From Spirochaetia bacterium (GTDB taxonomy: Bacteria; Spirochaetota; Leptospiria; Leptospirales; Leptonemataceae), in assembly GCA_009885105.1 (NCBI GenBank), contig VFLI01000016.1, positions 1-64,000 of the forward strand: a DNA stretch of 64,000 nucleotides, given 5' to 3'. Under the pieces are notes generated by a model. It had not been told where the DNA came from. It searched no databases and saw nothing but the letters and a program-made list of their open reading frames with translations. The first letter of the stretch is position 1. Each line of letters begins with the position of its first letter. This document shows positions 7,482 through 16,554 of the stretch, piece after piece. The position numbers and the translations under genes were made by a program.

Positions 7482-8382
7482 GCTGCGAAGGCGGTGTCGC
7501 AACCGGTGTTGCCCCGGGCGATTCCGGCATGTGCTTCAGTATCCAGTTTCTCAGATCGCGAAGAACTTCCTTTTTATTCTCCGGCAGTTCGTTGAAAATT
7601 TCATGATACAGGCCCGGATACATTTTCAGTTCGCGGTCCTGTGAACCGGCGCGGTGAAAAAATTCCGGCGTGCCTGATGGATCGGTCAGTCCGTCCTGGG
7701 CGCCGTGCGCCATGTACAGAGGAATTTTCAGCCGGTCGGCATTCTCAATCAGATGCCCGCCCCGCACAAGCAGATCTATTCCGAGCGATGTGCTCACCAT
7801 ACCGTGGACCAGAGGATCATTTTTGTATGCCTCAACCACTCCGGCGTCATGGCTGATCAAATTCGCATCCAGACCCGACGGCATTGTCAGCTCCGGAGCC
7901 AGTTTCGACAGAATCGTCCCGGCTGCTTTTTTTACTTTCATTCCCAGGTTCAGCTTCACACGCAGAGCGGGCGCGCTGACGGCCAGAGCGCTGATATGAA
8001 ATTGATTGGAATGCCGCAGAGCAAAATCCAGAGCGACGAGTCCCCCCATCGAATGTCCCAGCAGCACCGGTTTTGTGACACCGTACTTTGACTCGATCAT
8101 TTCCAGGAAAGTTTCCAGATCGATGCTGAACTGGGATACGCCGGGACAGTGCCCCTTCTTTCCCTCTGACCGGCCGTGCCCTCTTGCATCGTAGGAATAA
8201 AAGGTGACGCCGGTTCCTTCAAAAGCCTCCAGCACGTTGCCGTATCTGTCCGAATGCTCCCCGATTCCGTGATGGATTACAATATTTCTTCCCTCAACGG
8301 GGGAGGGCGGCGTGTTCACCTGATAGAATAGTTTTAATCCGTCTATTGTTTCAAATATTGATGTTTCTTTTTTATAATTCAT
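7465..8382 (-). CDS. Monoacylglycerol lipase-type alpha/beta hydrolase
   Basis: This 305-residue cytoplasmic serine hydrolase of the hydrolase_4 (S33-like) family contains HHGIGEHSDRY, the conserved YDARGHGRSEG strand-loop, the nucleophile elbow LLGHSMGGLVA, MAHGAQDGLTDP (Asp loop) and YPGLYHEIFNE (catalytic His). This pattern is characteristic of monoacylglycerol lipases and lysophospholipases. It has no signal peptide. The C-terminus is Pro/Thr rich. It converges with and overlaps the lipase-like lipoprotein gene, so the two ester hydrolases may serve related lipid catabolism, although they are on opposite strands. Confidence 0.85.
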   Translation of the reverse strand: MNYKKETSIFETIDGLKLFYQVNTPPSPVEGRNIVIHHGIGEHSDRYGNVLEAFEGTGVTFYSYDARGHGRSEGKKGHCPGVSQFSIDLETFLEMIESKYGVTKPVLLGHSMGGLVALDFALRHSNQFHISALAVSAPALRVKLNLGMKVKKAAGTILSKLAPELTMPSGLDANLISHDAGVVEAYKNDPLVHGMVSTSLGIDLLVRGGHLIENADRLKIPLYMAHGAQDGLTDPSGTPEFFHRAGSQDRELKMYPGLYHEIFNELPENKKEVLRDLRNWILKHMPESPGATPVATPPSQPTAGP

Positions 8383-8472
8383 GGCTGGAGGAACCGTTAG
8401 CAGTCGAAAATTCTTTTCTGGTATCGAATAAAAATTATTTCCGTTCCCGGTCTATCCTTTTTCTCCTGTCCC

Positions 8473-9327
8473 ATGCGGCGATTTTCACCCGGTTCTTTAT
8501 TCTATATCACGATGGTTCTCTATCTTGCGCTTTCCTGCACACCCATGCTCAAGCATCCGCCGGCCCCGGCGCAGTTTTCCGTCATCGGTCTGTGGGTGGA
8601 CGACTCTGCCGTTGAAGGAACAGATCAGTACCGGATTTTGCAGATCGCTCCTCCTGAAAAAGAAAATGAACAGCCCTCATTTGTTTATCTGACAATAAAT
8701 TTTCTGGATAGACCGGTCGGAGGAAAAAGTCTGTTCCTTATCCGGCGGGATGGTTTTGTGCGGACATCCCGTTCGGAAGTGCTGCTGATACAGCGCGTCT
8801 TTTATTCCAGCACCCGCACGAATGAGGAAAAGCTGCCCCTTGAAGTTTGGCCCATCAAAAAATTCGGCGATGAGATTCTTGAACGGAAAGTTGAATCGGC
8901 GATTCCGTATGATATCCTGGATTTATCCGCTGACGGCATGAAACTGACGGGTTATAAAACGTTTCGCAGGATTGCCGCGCCCGGCTTTCTTGCGAGGGGA
9001 GGGGTTGTTCTGCGCCGTGAAGCTGCATCCGTGATGATTGCCAGTCTGGACAACGGCATACTGAAACACCGCGGCGATCTGGAAACAACGGCGTTTGCCG
9101 GCAGTTCGCCTGTAACAGGACATATCAAGATTCTCGACTGCATCGAATTTTTATGCCAGGGAGAAGTATCAAAAGGAGAAGTTTCCGTGCTCAATGCCGT
9201 CCTGCCGACCGGCGGTCAGGCAAGCCTTACGAGAGAACTCACGCGCGAAGAGATCATGCAGCGATTGAAAAGAGGAGAAGAGGTGCCGCGCGACCAGCTT
9301 ATGCGTTATCTGGAAAAAAACCGCTGA
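8473..9327 (+). CDS. Putative lipoprotein of unknown function
   Basis: This 284-residue protein has an N-terminal hydrophobic segment ending in the lipobox LALSC (Cys near 22). The rest is mixed alpha/beta with no family I recognise. The C-terminal 35 residues are charged and helical (TREEIMQRLKRGEEVPRDQLMRYLEKN as a whole segment). It is divergent from the monoacylglycerol lipase-like gene and convergent with pyrB, from which it is separated by a copy of the palindromic repeat. Reading frame length and signal peptide make it a credible gene. Confidence 0.65.
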   Translation: MRRFSPGSLFYITMVLYLALSCTPMLKHPPAPAQFSVIGLWVDDSAVEGTDQYRILQIAPPEKENEQPSFVYLTINFLDRPVGGKSLFLIRRDGFVRTSRSEVLLIQRVFYSSTRTNEEKLPLEVWPIKKFGDEILERKVESAIPYDILDLSADGMKLTGYKTFRRIAAPGFLARGGVVLRREAASVMIASLDNGILKHRGDLETTAFAGSSPVTGHIKILDCIEFLCQGEVSKGEVSVLNAVLPTGGQASLTRELTREEIMQRLKRGEEVPRDQLMRYLEKNR

Positions 9328-9330
9328 CGG

Positions 9331-9415
9331 AATTGCCACGGAGCCGAGGAGCGCACGGAGGCGGAAATTCCTGTTTCATTCAATCTCCGCGTTCTCCGAG
9401 CCTCTGTGGCCAATC
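9331..9415. repeat. Second copy of the palindromic intergenic repeat
   Basis: ATTGCCACGGAGCC at the left is mirrored by GCCTCTGTGGCCAAT at the right, with GAGCGCACGGAGG/CTCCGCGTTCTC inside. It again lies between converging genes (the 8473 lipoprotein and pyrB). It lacks the 9-bp tandem array of the copy at 5088. Confidence 0.7.
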
Positions 9416-9417
9416 TT

Positions 9418-10350
9418 TCAGCCGATTTCTGTTTTCAGGCACAGGCAGAGCAGCGCCATGCGGACGTGCACTCCGTATTTGGCCATGCGAAAATATGCGG
9501 CATTGGGAAGATCGTCGACGTCCGTGCTCAGTTCATTCACGCGTGGAAGCGGGTGCATGATCATGGTCTGTTTTCGTGAAGCCTGGACAAATGCCCGGTT
9601 GATCGTGTAGCTGTTTTTCAGTTTTTCATATTCACTTCGGTCGACAAAGCGCTCTTCTTGAATTCGCGTAATGTAGGCGACGTCGCAGTCCCAGAGCGCC
9701 TTGATGTCCTCTGTTTCTTCAAATTTTGTCTTATTTTTCTGAAGAGCTTTTCTGTAGGATTCCGGAAGCGCTAAATCCACAGGTGAAATGAGCACAATCT
9801 CCACATTGTAGTGGCGCAGAAGCTTGATCAGACTGTGGATCGTGCGCCCGAACTTCAGATCCCCGATAAAGGCGATTTTGAGACCGTCCAGGCCGCCTTT
9901 TTCTTTATGAATCGTGTATAAATCGAGCAGGGCCTGAGTGGGGTGCTGTCCAATGCCGTCGCCCGCGTTGATGACGGGTATGGAAATCGCGGCAGCTGCG
10001 ATTCTGCTGGAGCCTTCTTCCGGATGGCGTATGACAGCTATATCCGCATACGCCTCGATCATTTTCATTGTGTCGTAGAGAGTTTCTCCCTTGCTGATGG
10101 ATGAGAACTGAAAGCCCACTGTGGTGATCACACGCCCGCCCAGACGGTTCATCGCCGTTTCAAAACTGAGACGTGTTCTGGTGGATGATTCAAAAAATAA
10201 CGAAGCCAGGACTTTTCCGCGAAGAAGCCCCCAGACACGGTCCTCCTTCGAAAGAGCCTCAATGGTCTTTGTTTTTTCGAGGACAATTTCAATATCCTGC
10301 CGGGAAAACTGATCGGCATCCAGGATATGGACGTGCGGAAATTCCGTCAT
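9418..10350 (-). CDS. pyrB: Aspartate carbamoyltransferase catalytic chain
   Basis: This enzyme condenses carbamoyl phosphate and aspartate into carbamoyl-aspartate, the committed step of pyrimidine synthesis. The carbamoyl-phosphate site [10 protein letters not shown] is at about 55-64, [12 protein letters not shown] near 134 and MHPLPRVNE near 265; all are canonical. At 310 residues it has the usual length. No pyrI-like regulatory chain is adjacent. The start ATG at 10350 lacks a clear ribosome-binding site. The 3' end abuts a palindromic repeat that may act as terminator. Confidence 0.95.
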   Translation of the reverse strand: MTEFPHVHILDADQFSRQDIEIVLEKTKTIEALSKEDRVWGLLRGKVLASLFFESSTRTRLSFETAMNRLGGRVITTVGFQFSSISKGETLYDTMKMIEAYADIAVIRHPEEGSSRIAAAAISIPVINAGDGIGQHPTQALLDLYTIHKEKGGLDGLKIAFIGDLKFGRTIHSLIKLLRHYNVEIVLISPVDLALPESYRKALQKNKTKFEETEDIKALWDCDVAYITRIQEERFVDRSEYEKLKNSYTINRAFVQASRKQTMIMHPLPRVNELSTDVDDLPNAAYFRMAKYGVHVRMALLCLCLKTEIG

Positions 10351-10390
10351 TTAACGGCAGATTTACGCGATGCGTTGATTTTGCAATAAC

Positions 10391-11215
10391 TTATTCCCAG
10401 ACATTTCTGCGGGCGGAAGGGGGAACATCGTCCGGAATGCTGTCATTATTGTCCATAGAATCGAGAGTTCCCGCCGGATTCAGCGGATCGTGACGGCGCG
10501 CACTCTGAGCTTCATCGGCCGAGGGCAGGCCGGAGGGGCGCGGAATATTGGTCCTGTTGAAAACCTCAGTGTTGCAGGGGCTGTCGGAGAATACGCAGAT
10601 GGTCCAGGATCCGACTCTAATATCATGATCAAACGTCCCTCTCTGATGCAGACGGCCGTTCTCAAAAAAATACTCCCACTGACCGTCGGCCACACCTTCC
10701 GTATAGCGTCCCGTGTAGAAAACCTGTCCGTTTAAGTAGAAGCTGGTCCAGGCTCCGGATTTCTGGCCGAGATGGAATTCGCCTTCTTTTTCTTTCACGC
10801 CCGTGGCATAGTAGAACGTCCAGCGTCCTTCGCGCGCATTGTTGCGGTATTCGCCTTCCGAATTCAGGGCGCCGGATTCATAGTACAATTTCCAGGGTCC
10901 GGTGCGGAGATTTGCCGAAAAAGCGCCGGCGCCTTTTATTTTCCCGTTTTCATACCAGAAATTCCACATACCGGTGCGCGTCGCGCTGTCCAGATTGCCT
11001 TCTGACTTTTTGGCGCCGCTGGCATACCAGACGACTTCTCTATTGTTCCTGGCCAGCACCCATACCCGGTGGCGTTCGATGTAGGCGGCCTCGGGATCGA
11101 CGGAGGCCGGCCGGTTTGGCTGCTGGGAAGCCAGAACCGGGCAGACAAAAAATAATGCCGAAAATAAGAAAAATACGAGGGTTGGTCGAAAAAAACGGTT
11201 TTGGCGCATACTCAA
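10391..11215 (-). CDS. Exported MORN-like repeat protein (YwqK-type)
   Basis: After a signal peptide (cleavage near VLASQQ, about residue 31), residues 60-215 contain about seven repeats of roughly 23 residues with the pattern G-x-W-x-x-Y-Y-x-x-G-x-x-x-x-x-G-x-F/Y (for example GMWNFWYENGKIKGAG, GPWKLYYESGALNSEG, GRWTFYYATGVKEKEG). These are MORN_2/YwqK-type repeats, which form an open beta-sheet. The C-terminal 60 residues are polar and probably disordered. Its role is unknown; similar spirochaete proteins are periplasmic or surface exposed. The downstream neighbour is pyrB, with a 40-nt gap. Confidence 0.8.
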   Translation of the reverse strand: MSMRQNRFFRPTLVFFLFSALFFVCPVLASQQPNRPASVDPEAAYIERHRVWVLARNNREVVWYASGAKKSEGNLDSATRTGMWNFWYENGKIKGAGAFSANLRTGPWKLYYESGALNSEGEYRNNAREGRWTFYYATGVKEKEGEFHLGQKSGAWTSFYLNGQVFYTGRYTEGVADGQWEYFFENGRLHQRGTFDHDIRVGSWTICVFSDSPCNTEVFNRTNIPRPSGLPSADEAQSARRHDPLNPAGTLDSMDNNDSIPDDVPPSARRNVWE

Positions 11216-11237
11216 TGATCGGTTTTCTGGATCAAAC

Positions 11238-12182
11238 CTAAAACTTTTTCAGCCAGTCAAAGGTCATATTGACAGTATAAGTCTCCATTCCTTCAAACTC
11301 GCCTGCCGAGTGGAAAATTCCTCTCTGCCGGTCCAGGAGCGCCTTGTAAATGGACTCTGAGATGGCGATGTGACCTCCCTGCGTTCCTTTTTTCTCCAGA
11401 TGGGCCACGTAGTTGATCGCTTCTGACAGAATCGTCCCTTTGTTCTCCTTGTAATGAGTCAGGCCGTCGTGGGCGCCGATCCGCAGAACAATGGGCTCCT
11501 GAAGCTTGTTTTTCTGAGAAGAAAGATTGAGATTGATCAAATTCAGAAGTATATGAATCGCGCAGCGAACGGAATCGTTCACTTTGTCGTCCAGATAAAA
11601 GGCGGCCAGACCGCCGTCTCCCGCCCAGGTCCAGACTTTTCCCTTAAACGATTTTACGGTTTGAGAAATCATCTGGAAGAGGTTTGTATAAACGATTTCA
11701 ATGTCCGGCTTGGGATATGTGTTCTGCAGCCGAGAATTCTCTGCTATATCAATGGAGAGAAATGAAAAATGATACGGTTCTCCTTCTTTCAAATATCCCC
11801 AGAGATCCTTTTCCTCATCATGGGCAATGCGGATCAGGGCGCCCTGATTTGGATCGTACTTCAGACCGATGCTTCCCAGCCGCTGAAGCAGAGGGGCCAG
11901 GTCGGGAATCGGCACATTGCGGCCGACTATGGAGGGATCTGTATCCGTATGAAGAAGCAGCACGATCAATCGATCCAGCATTCCTTTTGCATGGAAGTGA
12001 CTGACAGCGGTTCTGGCCGCCGTTTCCTTGCGGAGTGTCAGCCCAAAGGGCTCTCCCGAAAGAAGATGCGCATTGAAGCGATTTTCCAGTCTGCGCCCCA
12101 GCTTGTCGATTTCTTCCGTCGTCAGGTGTTCGGCCAAAATGCCGACGAGCTGGTTCTGTATGGGTTCCGGGATCATTCCCAA
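11238..12182 (-). CDS. Class III cyclase-like protein with EAD-like N-terminus
   Basis: Residues 145-310 form a class III nucleotidyl cyclase homology domain: FSFLSIDIAENSRL holds the first metal Asp, GKVWTWAGDGGLAAF the second metal Asp, and SEAINYVAHLEKK the Asn of the catalytic Asn-Arg pair, with the Arg replaced by His. The enzyme may therefore be weak, altered or inactive. Residues 5-85 (LVGILAEHLTTEEIDKL..., then a helical hairpin with MLDRLIVLLLH) resemble effector-associated (EAD) helical adaptor domains. It lies just downstream of dnaA on the same strand with a 73-bp gap. No transmembrane segment is seen, so it should be cytoplasmic. Confidence 0.7.
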   Translation of the reverse strand: MGMIPEPIQNQLVGILAEHLTTEEIDKLGRRLENRFNAHLLSGEPFGLTLRKETAARTAVSHFHAKGMLDRLIVLLLHTDTDPSIVGRNVPIPDLAPLLQRLGSIGLKYDPNQGALIRIAHDEEKDLWGYLKEGEPYHFSFLSIDIAENSRLQNTYPKPDIEIVYTNLFQMISQTVKSFKGKVWTWAGDGGLAAFYLDDKVNDSVRCAIHILLNLINLNLSSQKNKLQEPIVLRIGAHDGLTHYKENKGTILSEAINYVAHLEKKGTQGGHIAISESIYKALLDRQRGIFHSAGEFEGMETYTVNMTFDWLKKF

Positions 12183-12255
12183 TACGATTAAAAATCAGCC
12201 CATATTTTAACAACTCAAATTTAGAGGCTCAGTGAATGAGCCGACTGCCTTTTTA

Positions 12256-13641
12256 TCAATGGCTGTCTCTGAGAATTTCCGATTTGATTTTCTCTATCTG
12301 ATGGCTGAAAAACAGGTCTTTACGCTTCATTTCTTCAATCTTCTTTTTAGCATGCAGAACGAAAGTGTGGTCCCTGCGGCCGGCCCATGCTGCAATTTCG
12401 GCGAGTCTGGTGTTCAGCAATTCCGAGCAAAGATAGGCAAAGAGATGACGGGCCAGGGAGTATTTCTTGTCTCTTGCCGGTCCCGTCAGAGCTTCCCGGC
12501 TGATGCGGAAGAAATGTGTCACTGCCGCCATAATTTTATCCGGACCCACATCCGACGGCGGGGCGAAAAGGGTGCCGCAGATTTCGTTGACTTCATTCAA
12601 TTCCCAGGAAAATTCACCGGCGGCTGAGAGGCGATGAGAAAGCCTCAGGGCGCAGGATTTCAGAAGTCTGACATCGCCGCAGTTTTTTTCAGCCAGATAC
12701 TCGAGAATTTCCGGTTTTTCCGGCAGGTTCAGTCGTTTCCATTCTGCGCCCAGTATTTTAAGACGAATCTGTTTTTCCGGATAGAACAGTTCAAATAACC
12801 TGGCCGTGCGAAGGCGCGATTCCAGATCTTTCTGCATCTCGATCTTTGCCGGCGCCGTTTCCGTGCAGAACAGTATTTTCTTTCCCGCTGCGGAAAATTC
12901 GTCCAGAAGATTGCGGATTTCTTCCTGGGTTTTAACCGCGCTTTTTTTCATAAAATGAAAATCATCGATCACCAGAAGTTTATTTCTGCGAATCGCGCTT
13001 CTCCAGGCAAGCACGCTTCCCAGTTTGCAGGCCGTGAGAAATTCAGTGAAGAAGCCCTCCAGACTCAAATAGCGCGCCATGTTTTTTTCCGGATACCTCC
13101 TCACGATTTCTTTTGCCAGCGCTGTTTTTCCGCAACCCGACGGGCCGTAAATCATGCCGATGTGTTCCGGAAATTCGAGCTCTCTCAGTATCTGCACGGC
13201 AATCTCATTGGCCGTATTGGGATAGAAATTCGGTTCATTGTCCTTTTTTTGAGCATCAATCGGCAGCTCCGGGGCGCGGAGACCGGCTCCGGTGTCGCCG
13301 GCATGCTGTTTTTGAGAATTCTTCGCAGCAACAGTCATTCCGGCGAAACGAAGGCTCACCTGACCCCGGAGCTCTGTCTCCAGAAGCGATTCGCGGATGA
13401 TATGCATGTAACGCAATTCAACATGCCGCACAGCATTTTCATCATTGAGAGACAGAAATATCGGCGAGCCAGCCGCTGTGTCATCCGAAGTCAGAATCAT
13501 GGGGCGAATGAATGCCTGAAAAACCGGCGCGGGAAGAATCCGCGCAAGCCTGTCTTTGCACTTTTCCCATTGTATGCCGGTATCCTCCCGGGTGAAATCG
13601 GTTTCCAAGCCTGATACTGCGCGGTGAGCCTGTGATTCCAT
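12256..13641 (-). CDS. dnaA: Divergent DnaA-family replication initiator
   Basis: DnaA binds origin boxes and opens DNA. The 461-residue protein has a domain I-like N-terminus (WEKCKDRLARILPAPVFQAFIRPM, about 25-48), a variable linker, and an AAA+ domain with Walker A GPSGCGKTA (166-174), Walker B LLVIDD (222-227) and an arginine finger in LESRLR (about 273-278). Domain IV has the DnaA signature GRRDHTFVLHAKKKI (421-435). The usual YTFDNFVVG segment and YNPLFIYGG box before Walker A are missing or heavily changed. It is not an Hda protein, because domain IV is present. dnaN, recF and gyrB are not next to it. The start has no Shine-Dalgarno sequence and sits in an AT-rich tract. Confidence 0.85.
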   Translation of the reverse strand: MESQAHRAVSGLETDFTREDTGIQWEKCKDRLARILPAPVFQAFIRPMILTSDDTAAGSPIFLSLNDENAVRHVELRYMHIIRESLLETELRGQVSLRFAGMTVAAKNSQKQHAGDTGAGLRAPELPIDAQKKDNEPNFYPNTANEIAVQILRELEFPEHIGMIYGPSGCGKTALAKEIVRRYPEKNMARYLSLEGFFTEFLTACKLGSVLAWRSAIRRNKLLVIDDFHFMKKSAVKTQEEIRNLLDEFSAAGKKILFCTETAPAKIEMQKDLESRLRTARLFELFYPEKQIRLKILGAEWKRLNLPEKPEILEYLAEKNCGDVRLLKSCALRLSHRLSAAGEFSWELNEVNEICGTLFAPPSDVGPDKIMAAVTHFFRISREALTGPARDKKYSLARHLFAYLCSELLNTRLAEIAAWAGRRDHTFVLHAKKKIEEMKRKDLFFSHQIEKIKSEILRDSH

Positions 13642-14007
13642 AAATAATAAAAATAAAAAATATCAATATAATAATAATGTAAAAACAATAAATATATATA
13701 CTGTAAGACAGTGTCCTTCGCCGGTTCTTGAGACATCTGGATTATGTCGCATTAGAAACAGCATTTTCACCATCAGGGCGCGGGCAGGCGAATAATGCAA
13801 GCCGGCTGTACTATCTGCGATAGAATTTGTGGTGGATAACTTACGGAGAAAATGAGGTTTTCGCTCTTTCGTAGAGTATTTTTACCGCTTGCTGCAGATG
13901 GTGCAGGTGGATGTGAGGCGAAGGGAAATATAGAATTATTCCTTGACGCTATTATATATAAAAAATTTATGGAAAAATATTAGCATTCACAGGCGGCTTA
14001 CAGGAGA
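13642..14007. other. Candidate replication origin/dnaA control region
   Basis: This 366-bp gene-free stretch begins with about 60 bp of nearly pure A/T (13642-13700), suitable as an unwinding element. It contains the inverted repeat ACTGTAAGACAGT (13700-13712), the motif pair GAGACAT/ATTATGTCGCAT (13730-13752) and one DnaA-box-like GGTGGATAA (13831-13839, one mismatch to TGTGGATAA). A weaker GGTGGATGT lies near 13909, and a second AT-rich patch is at 13955-13990. One good box is few for an origin, so this may only be the dnaA promoter. Confidence 0.4.
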
Positions 14008-14657
14008 ATATTTCTTCGTTCACTGATTCTGGCTGTTGCAGTAATTCGCTTCATTCAATGCGGCGCGAACGGACGCGCAAATGATAATCTTGCTTCCTTA
14101 TTTGGAGTCCTGGGCGCTCGCGGTATTTATCCCGGTGGTTCTCCTGTTCCGACCGACGAGCTGATAACAGAACCAGGTCGATCTGCTTCAGCCCTGATTT
14201 CAGCTGAAAACGGCGGATATATTCGACTGGGGCGCAATGTGACTCTGGCCGTTCCAGCCGCGCAGGGATTGGTGTCGATAAACACAATTCCATCAATCGG
14301 CGCAGCAAACTTTCCTCCTGCCACACCGGTGGCTGGAGTTCCTCTTAGAATTCGATCAATTATTCCTTCTTTCCAGACCAACAGGGCTCCGGGTATGGAC
14401 GAATATATATATTTCAATCATCGGGAATTGCTGGTATATCAGTCACATCCGCATCTTCAGCTTCAGGTATAATAAGTTCAGATGTCTCCTTTGTCTATTT
14501 AGGATATAGTATTGGAATTGGGGATATAAATGGAGATGGATATTTGGATATTATATCAGGCGCTCCTTATTCAGCAGGCAAGGTTGGTATTTTTCATTCG
14601 GCGGGTCCTGGTGGTATTGTAAATTCGACGGCTACATCCGCAAATGCTATCATTTAA
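14008..14657 (+). pseudogene. Decayed FG-GAP repeat lipoprotein gene
   Basis: A lipoprotein-like N-terminus (LILAVAVIRFIQCGANG) is preceded by AGGAG but has ATA where a start codon would be. Its frame stops near 14472. In the next frame the text continues with GYGRIYIFQSSGIAGIS and an FG-GAP/integrin-type calcium loop, YSIGIGDINGDGYLDIISGA, then stops at 14655-14657. Such proteins normally carry many FG-GAP repeats, so this copy has lost its start, shifted frame near 14385-14400 and been shortened to about one repeat. It converges with the LamG-type lipoprotein genes. Confidence 0.75.
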
Positions 14658-14708
14658 CGACGATCCGTCGGTATGAAATTTTGGATTGGCAGTCGCACAG
14701 TAAACTTC

Positions 14709-16451
14709 TTACTGGCAGCTGTTCGTCGCAATCGCAGGCAGAATATTGTATTTTCTGGCCAGATAGCATTCGATGACCTTTTGTTCCGTTGACGAAACGC
14801 TGCGTTTGTAGACCAGAACTTCCGCCATCTGACCCTGGAAATAATTGGCGAGAGGATTTTCTGCACCGATTCTAACCCCGCTCATGAATGCTGGGAATGT
14901 AAGTTCGTCCAAAGCCCCGGGATTGATTCCAGCTACAGGTAATCCGTCAATTGACAAAATCACCTGGGTACCGGAAAAAATTGACGCTGCAATATGAGTG
15001 TTTCCGTCGGCACCGGGTCCAGAAGGACTTGCTACCGGCGGTAAGGCTCCATCGTCGCGCCCAACATTATAAGATGCACCTGGATACACGATATACAATG
15101 GTCTATGTTGAACGGAAGCCAACTGGTATATACTCATTAATGTTCGCGAAAGCCCCGCAGCGGTGTTCCGAAAGACGACAAAGTAAGAAAGGGGTGTGTC
15201 ATTTCCTCCGAATTGCGTAGCCAACCCACCGTTGGTGTCCAGATAATTGTTGGCGCCGTTAAAATTTACCGATGGTAGACTATTAAAATTAATGTCAGTC
15301 GCAATCCATGTTGGCTTCGCAACTCCTGCCAGAGATGCGTTGTTCCCGCCACCGGAATAATCGGGCCATGTTAATTGTGTTGGACTACTACCATCTGTGA
15401 TATTACCGGCATCCAGCCAGAGCGCAAGATCGGGAAAACTACTTGGCTGCTGTGTGATGGTGAATCCCACTTCAGCAGTATTGCAACCTGAATCTTTCAC
15501 TGTGATCGTCTGTGTTCCGGGTGTGGATGGCGCCGTGTACAGAGCCAGATCAAGTGTGGTATCCAGTGTGCCCGTTGTGTAAGAGTAAGTATAAGGAGCG
15601 ATGCCGCCAAGCGGTGTCAGTAGCACCGAAGTGTTCGTCGCCATAGTGCTGATCTCCGGACTGACAATCATATTTCTACCGCGACCCAGTAGATAATGGT
15701 TGACTACTTCCGGCAGCGAAAGCGTGCGCGTGTACATCGCAACGTCATCAATATAGCCGGGAAAATAGAGTGCACTGTAATTTCCAATGGAAAAAGTTCC
15801 ACCAGAAGAACCAGGCGTTACAGTTCGGCTTCCCTTTAATTGACCATTTACGTAGAGCCTTACTGTACTGCCGGATTTTGTCATCACAACATGATACCAG
15901 GTATTGAGCTTTGCAATGACGCTGCTTCCCGTGCCCGATCCACCCATGAGTGTGAATATGGTGTCGCTCGAGCTCACATCTATGGCAAGCCAGATGGTTC
16001 CCCCAGCCAGAACATCCTGTGAAAAGACAGGCGCAAAAACAGTTCCAGCTGGAGATAGATCGGTTGGTTTAATCCAGGCTTCCAAAGAAAATTCTGTTGT
16101 TGTTGAAGGATCAAATCCAGTGATGCCGGTTACTGCCGACGTCGTCCCGTTAAAAAGGGATGCACCTTCAGTACTGCCTGAAATGACACCCGAAGAACCG
16201 GTGACAAAAGCCGGAGTGCCGTTTCTGCCGTTTGTGCTGCTGTCTAAACCCGGGTTATTGCCATCCATTTTCCAGTAACCGTATAAGCTGGGTGAGCTTA
16301 GAACAGTAGTAGAATAATTGCCCGTTACAGACCCGGCCTGGCATTTTGACATCAGAAGTGCCAGATTTGTCGTCAGGTAGTCGTTCGGAAAATCTTTGGA
16401 GCAGCCAAGGGCCGAAATGAACAGAAAAGTTAAGAATACACGCAATTTCAC
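14709..16451 (-). CDS. LamG-type surface lipoprotein, copy 1
   Basis: This 580-residue lipoprotein (lipobox ISALGC, Cys17) starts at a GTG. Residues about 55-265 form a concanavalin A-like/LamG jelly roll (YWKMDGNN..., FSLEAWIKP, WYHVVMTKSGSTVRLYVNGQ, GYIDDVAMYTRTLS). A middle Ig-like segment (about 270-345, TPLGGIAPYTYSY...TITVKDSGCNTAE) is followed by a second LamG-like domain (about 350-570: ALWLDAGNI, WPDYSGGGNNA, ILSIDGLPV, GQMAEVLVYKRSVSSTEQKVIECYLARKY). It is the tandem paralogue of the next gene. A surface or adhesive role is inferred only from the domains. Confidence 0.85.
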   Translation of the reverse strand: MKLRVFLTFLFISALGCSKDFPNDYLTTNLALLMSKCQAGSVTGNYSTTVLSSPSLYGYWKMDGNNPGLDSSTNGRNGTPAFVTGSSGVISGSTEGASLFNGTTSAVTGITGFDPSTTTEFSLEAWIKPTDLSPAGTVFAPVFSQDVLAGGTIWLAIDVSSSDTIFTLMGGSGTGSSVIAKLNTWYHVVMTKSGSTVRLYVNGQLKGSRTVTPGSSGGTFSIGNYSALYFPGYIDDVAMYTRTLSLPEVVNHYLLGRGRNMIVSPEISTMATNTSVLLTPLGGIAPYTYSYTTGTLDTTLDLALYTAPSTPGTQTITVKDSGCNTAEVGFTITQQPSSFPDLALWLDAGNITDGSSPTQLTWPDYSGGGNNASLAGVAKPTWIATDINFNSLPSVNFNGANNYLDTNGGLATQFGGNDTPLSYFVVFRNTAAGLSRTLMSIYQLASVQHRPLYIVYPGASYNVGRDDGALPPVASPSGPGADGNTHIAASIFSGTQVILSIDGLPVAGINPGALDELTFPAFMSGVRIGAENPLANYFQGQMAEVLVYKRSVSSTEQKVIECYLARKYNILPAIATNSCQ

Positions 16452-16554
16452 TATACTATTAGACTCGGATACCTGTGAATTTGAGAGCAGTAATTATGAT
16501 TATTTTTATTAATTTTTGACCGCTATTCAGCCTGTTTTGCTGATTTTCAATCAA

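Noticed and set aside
12256-13641. Hda (DnaA-related regulator)
   Set aside because: A full domain IV with the DnaA signature is present, which Hda lacks.
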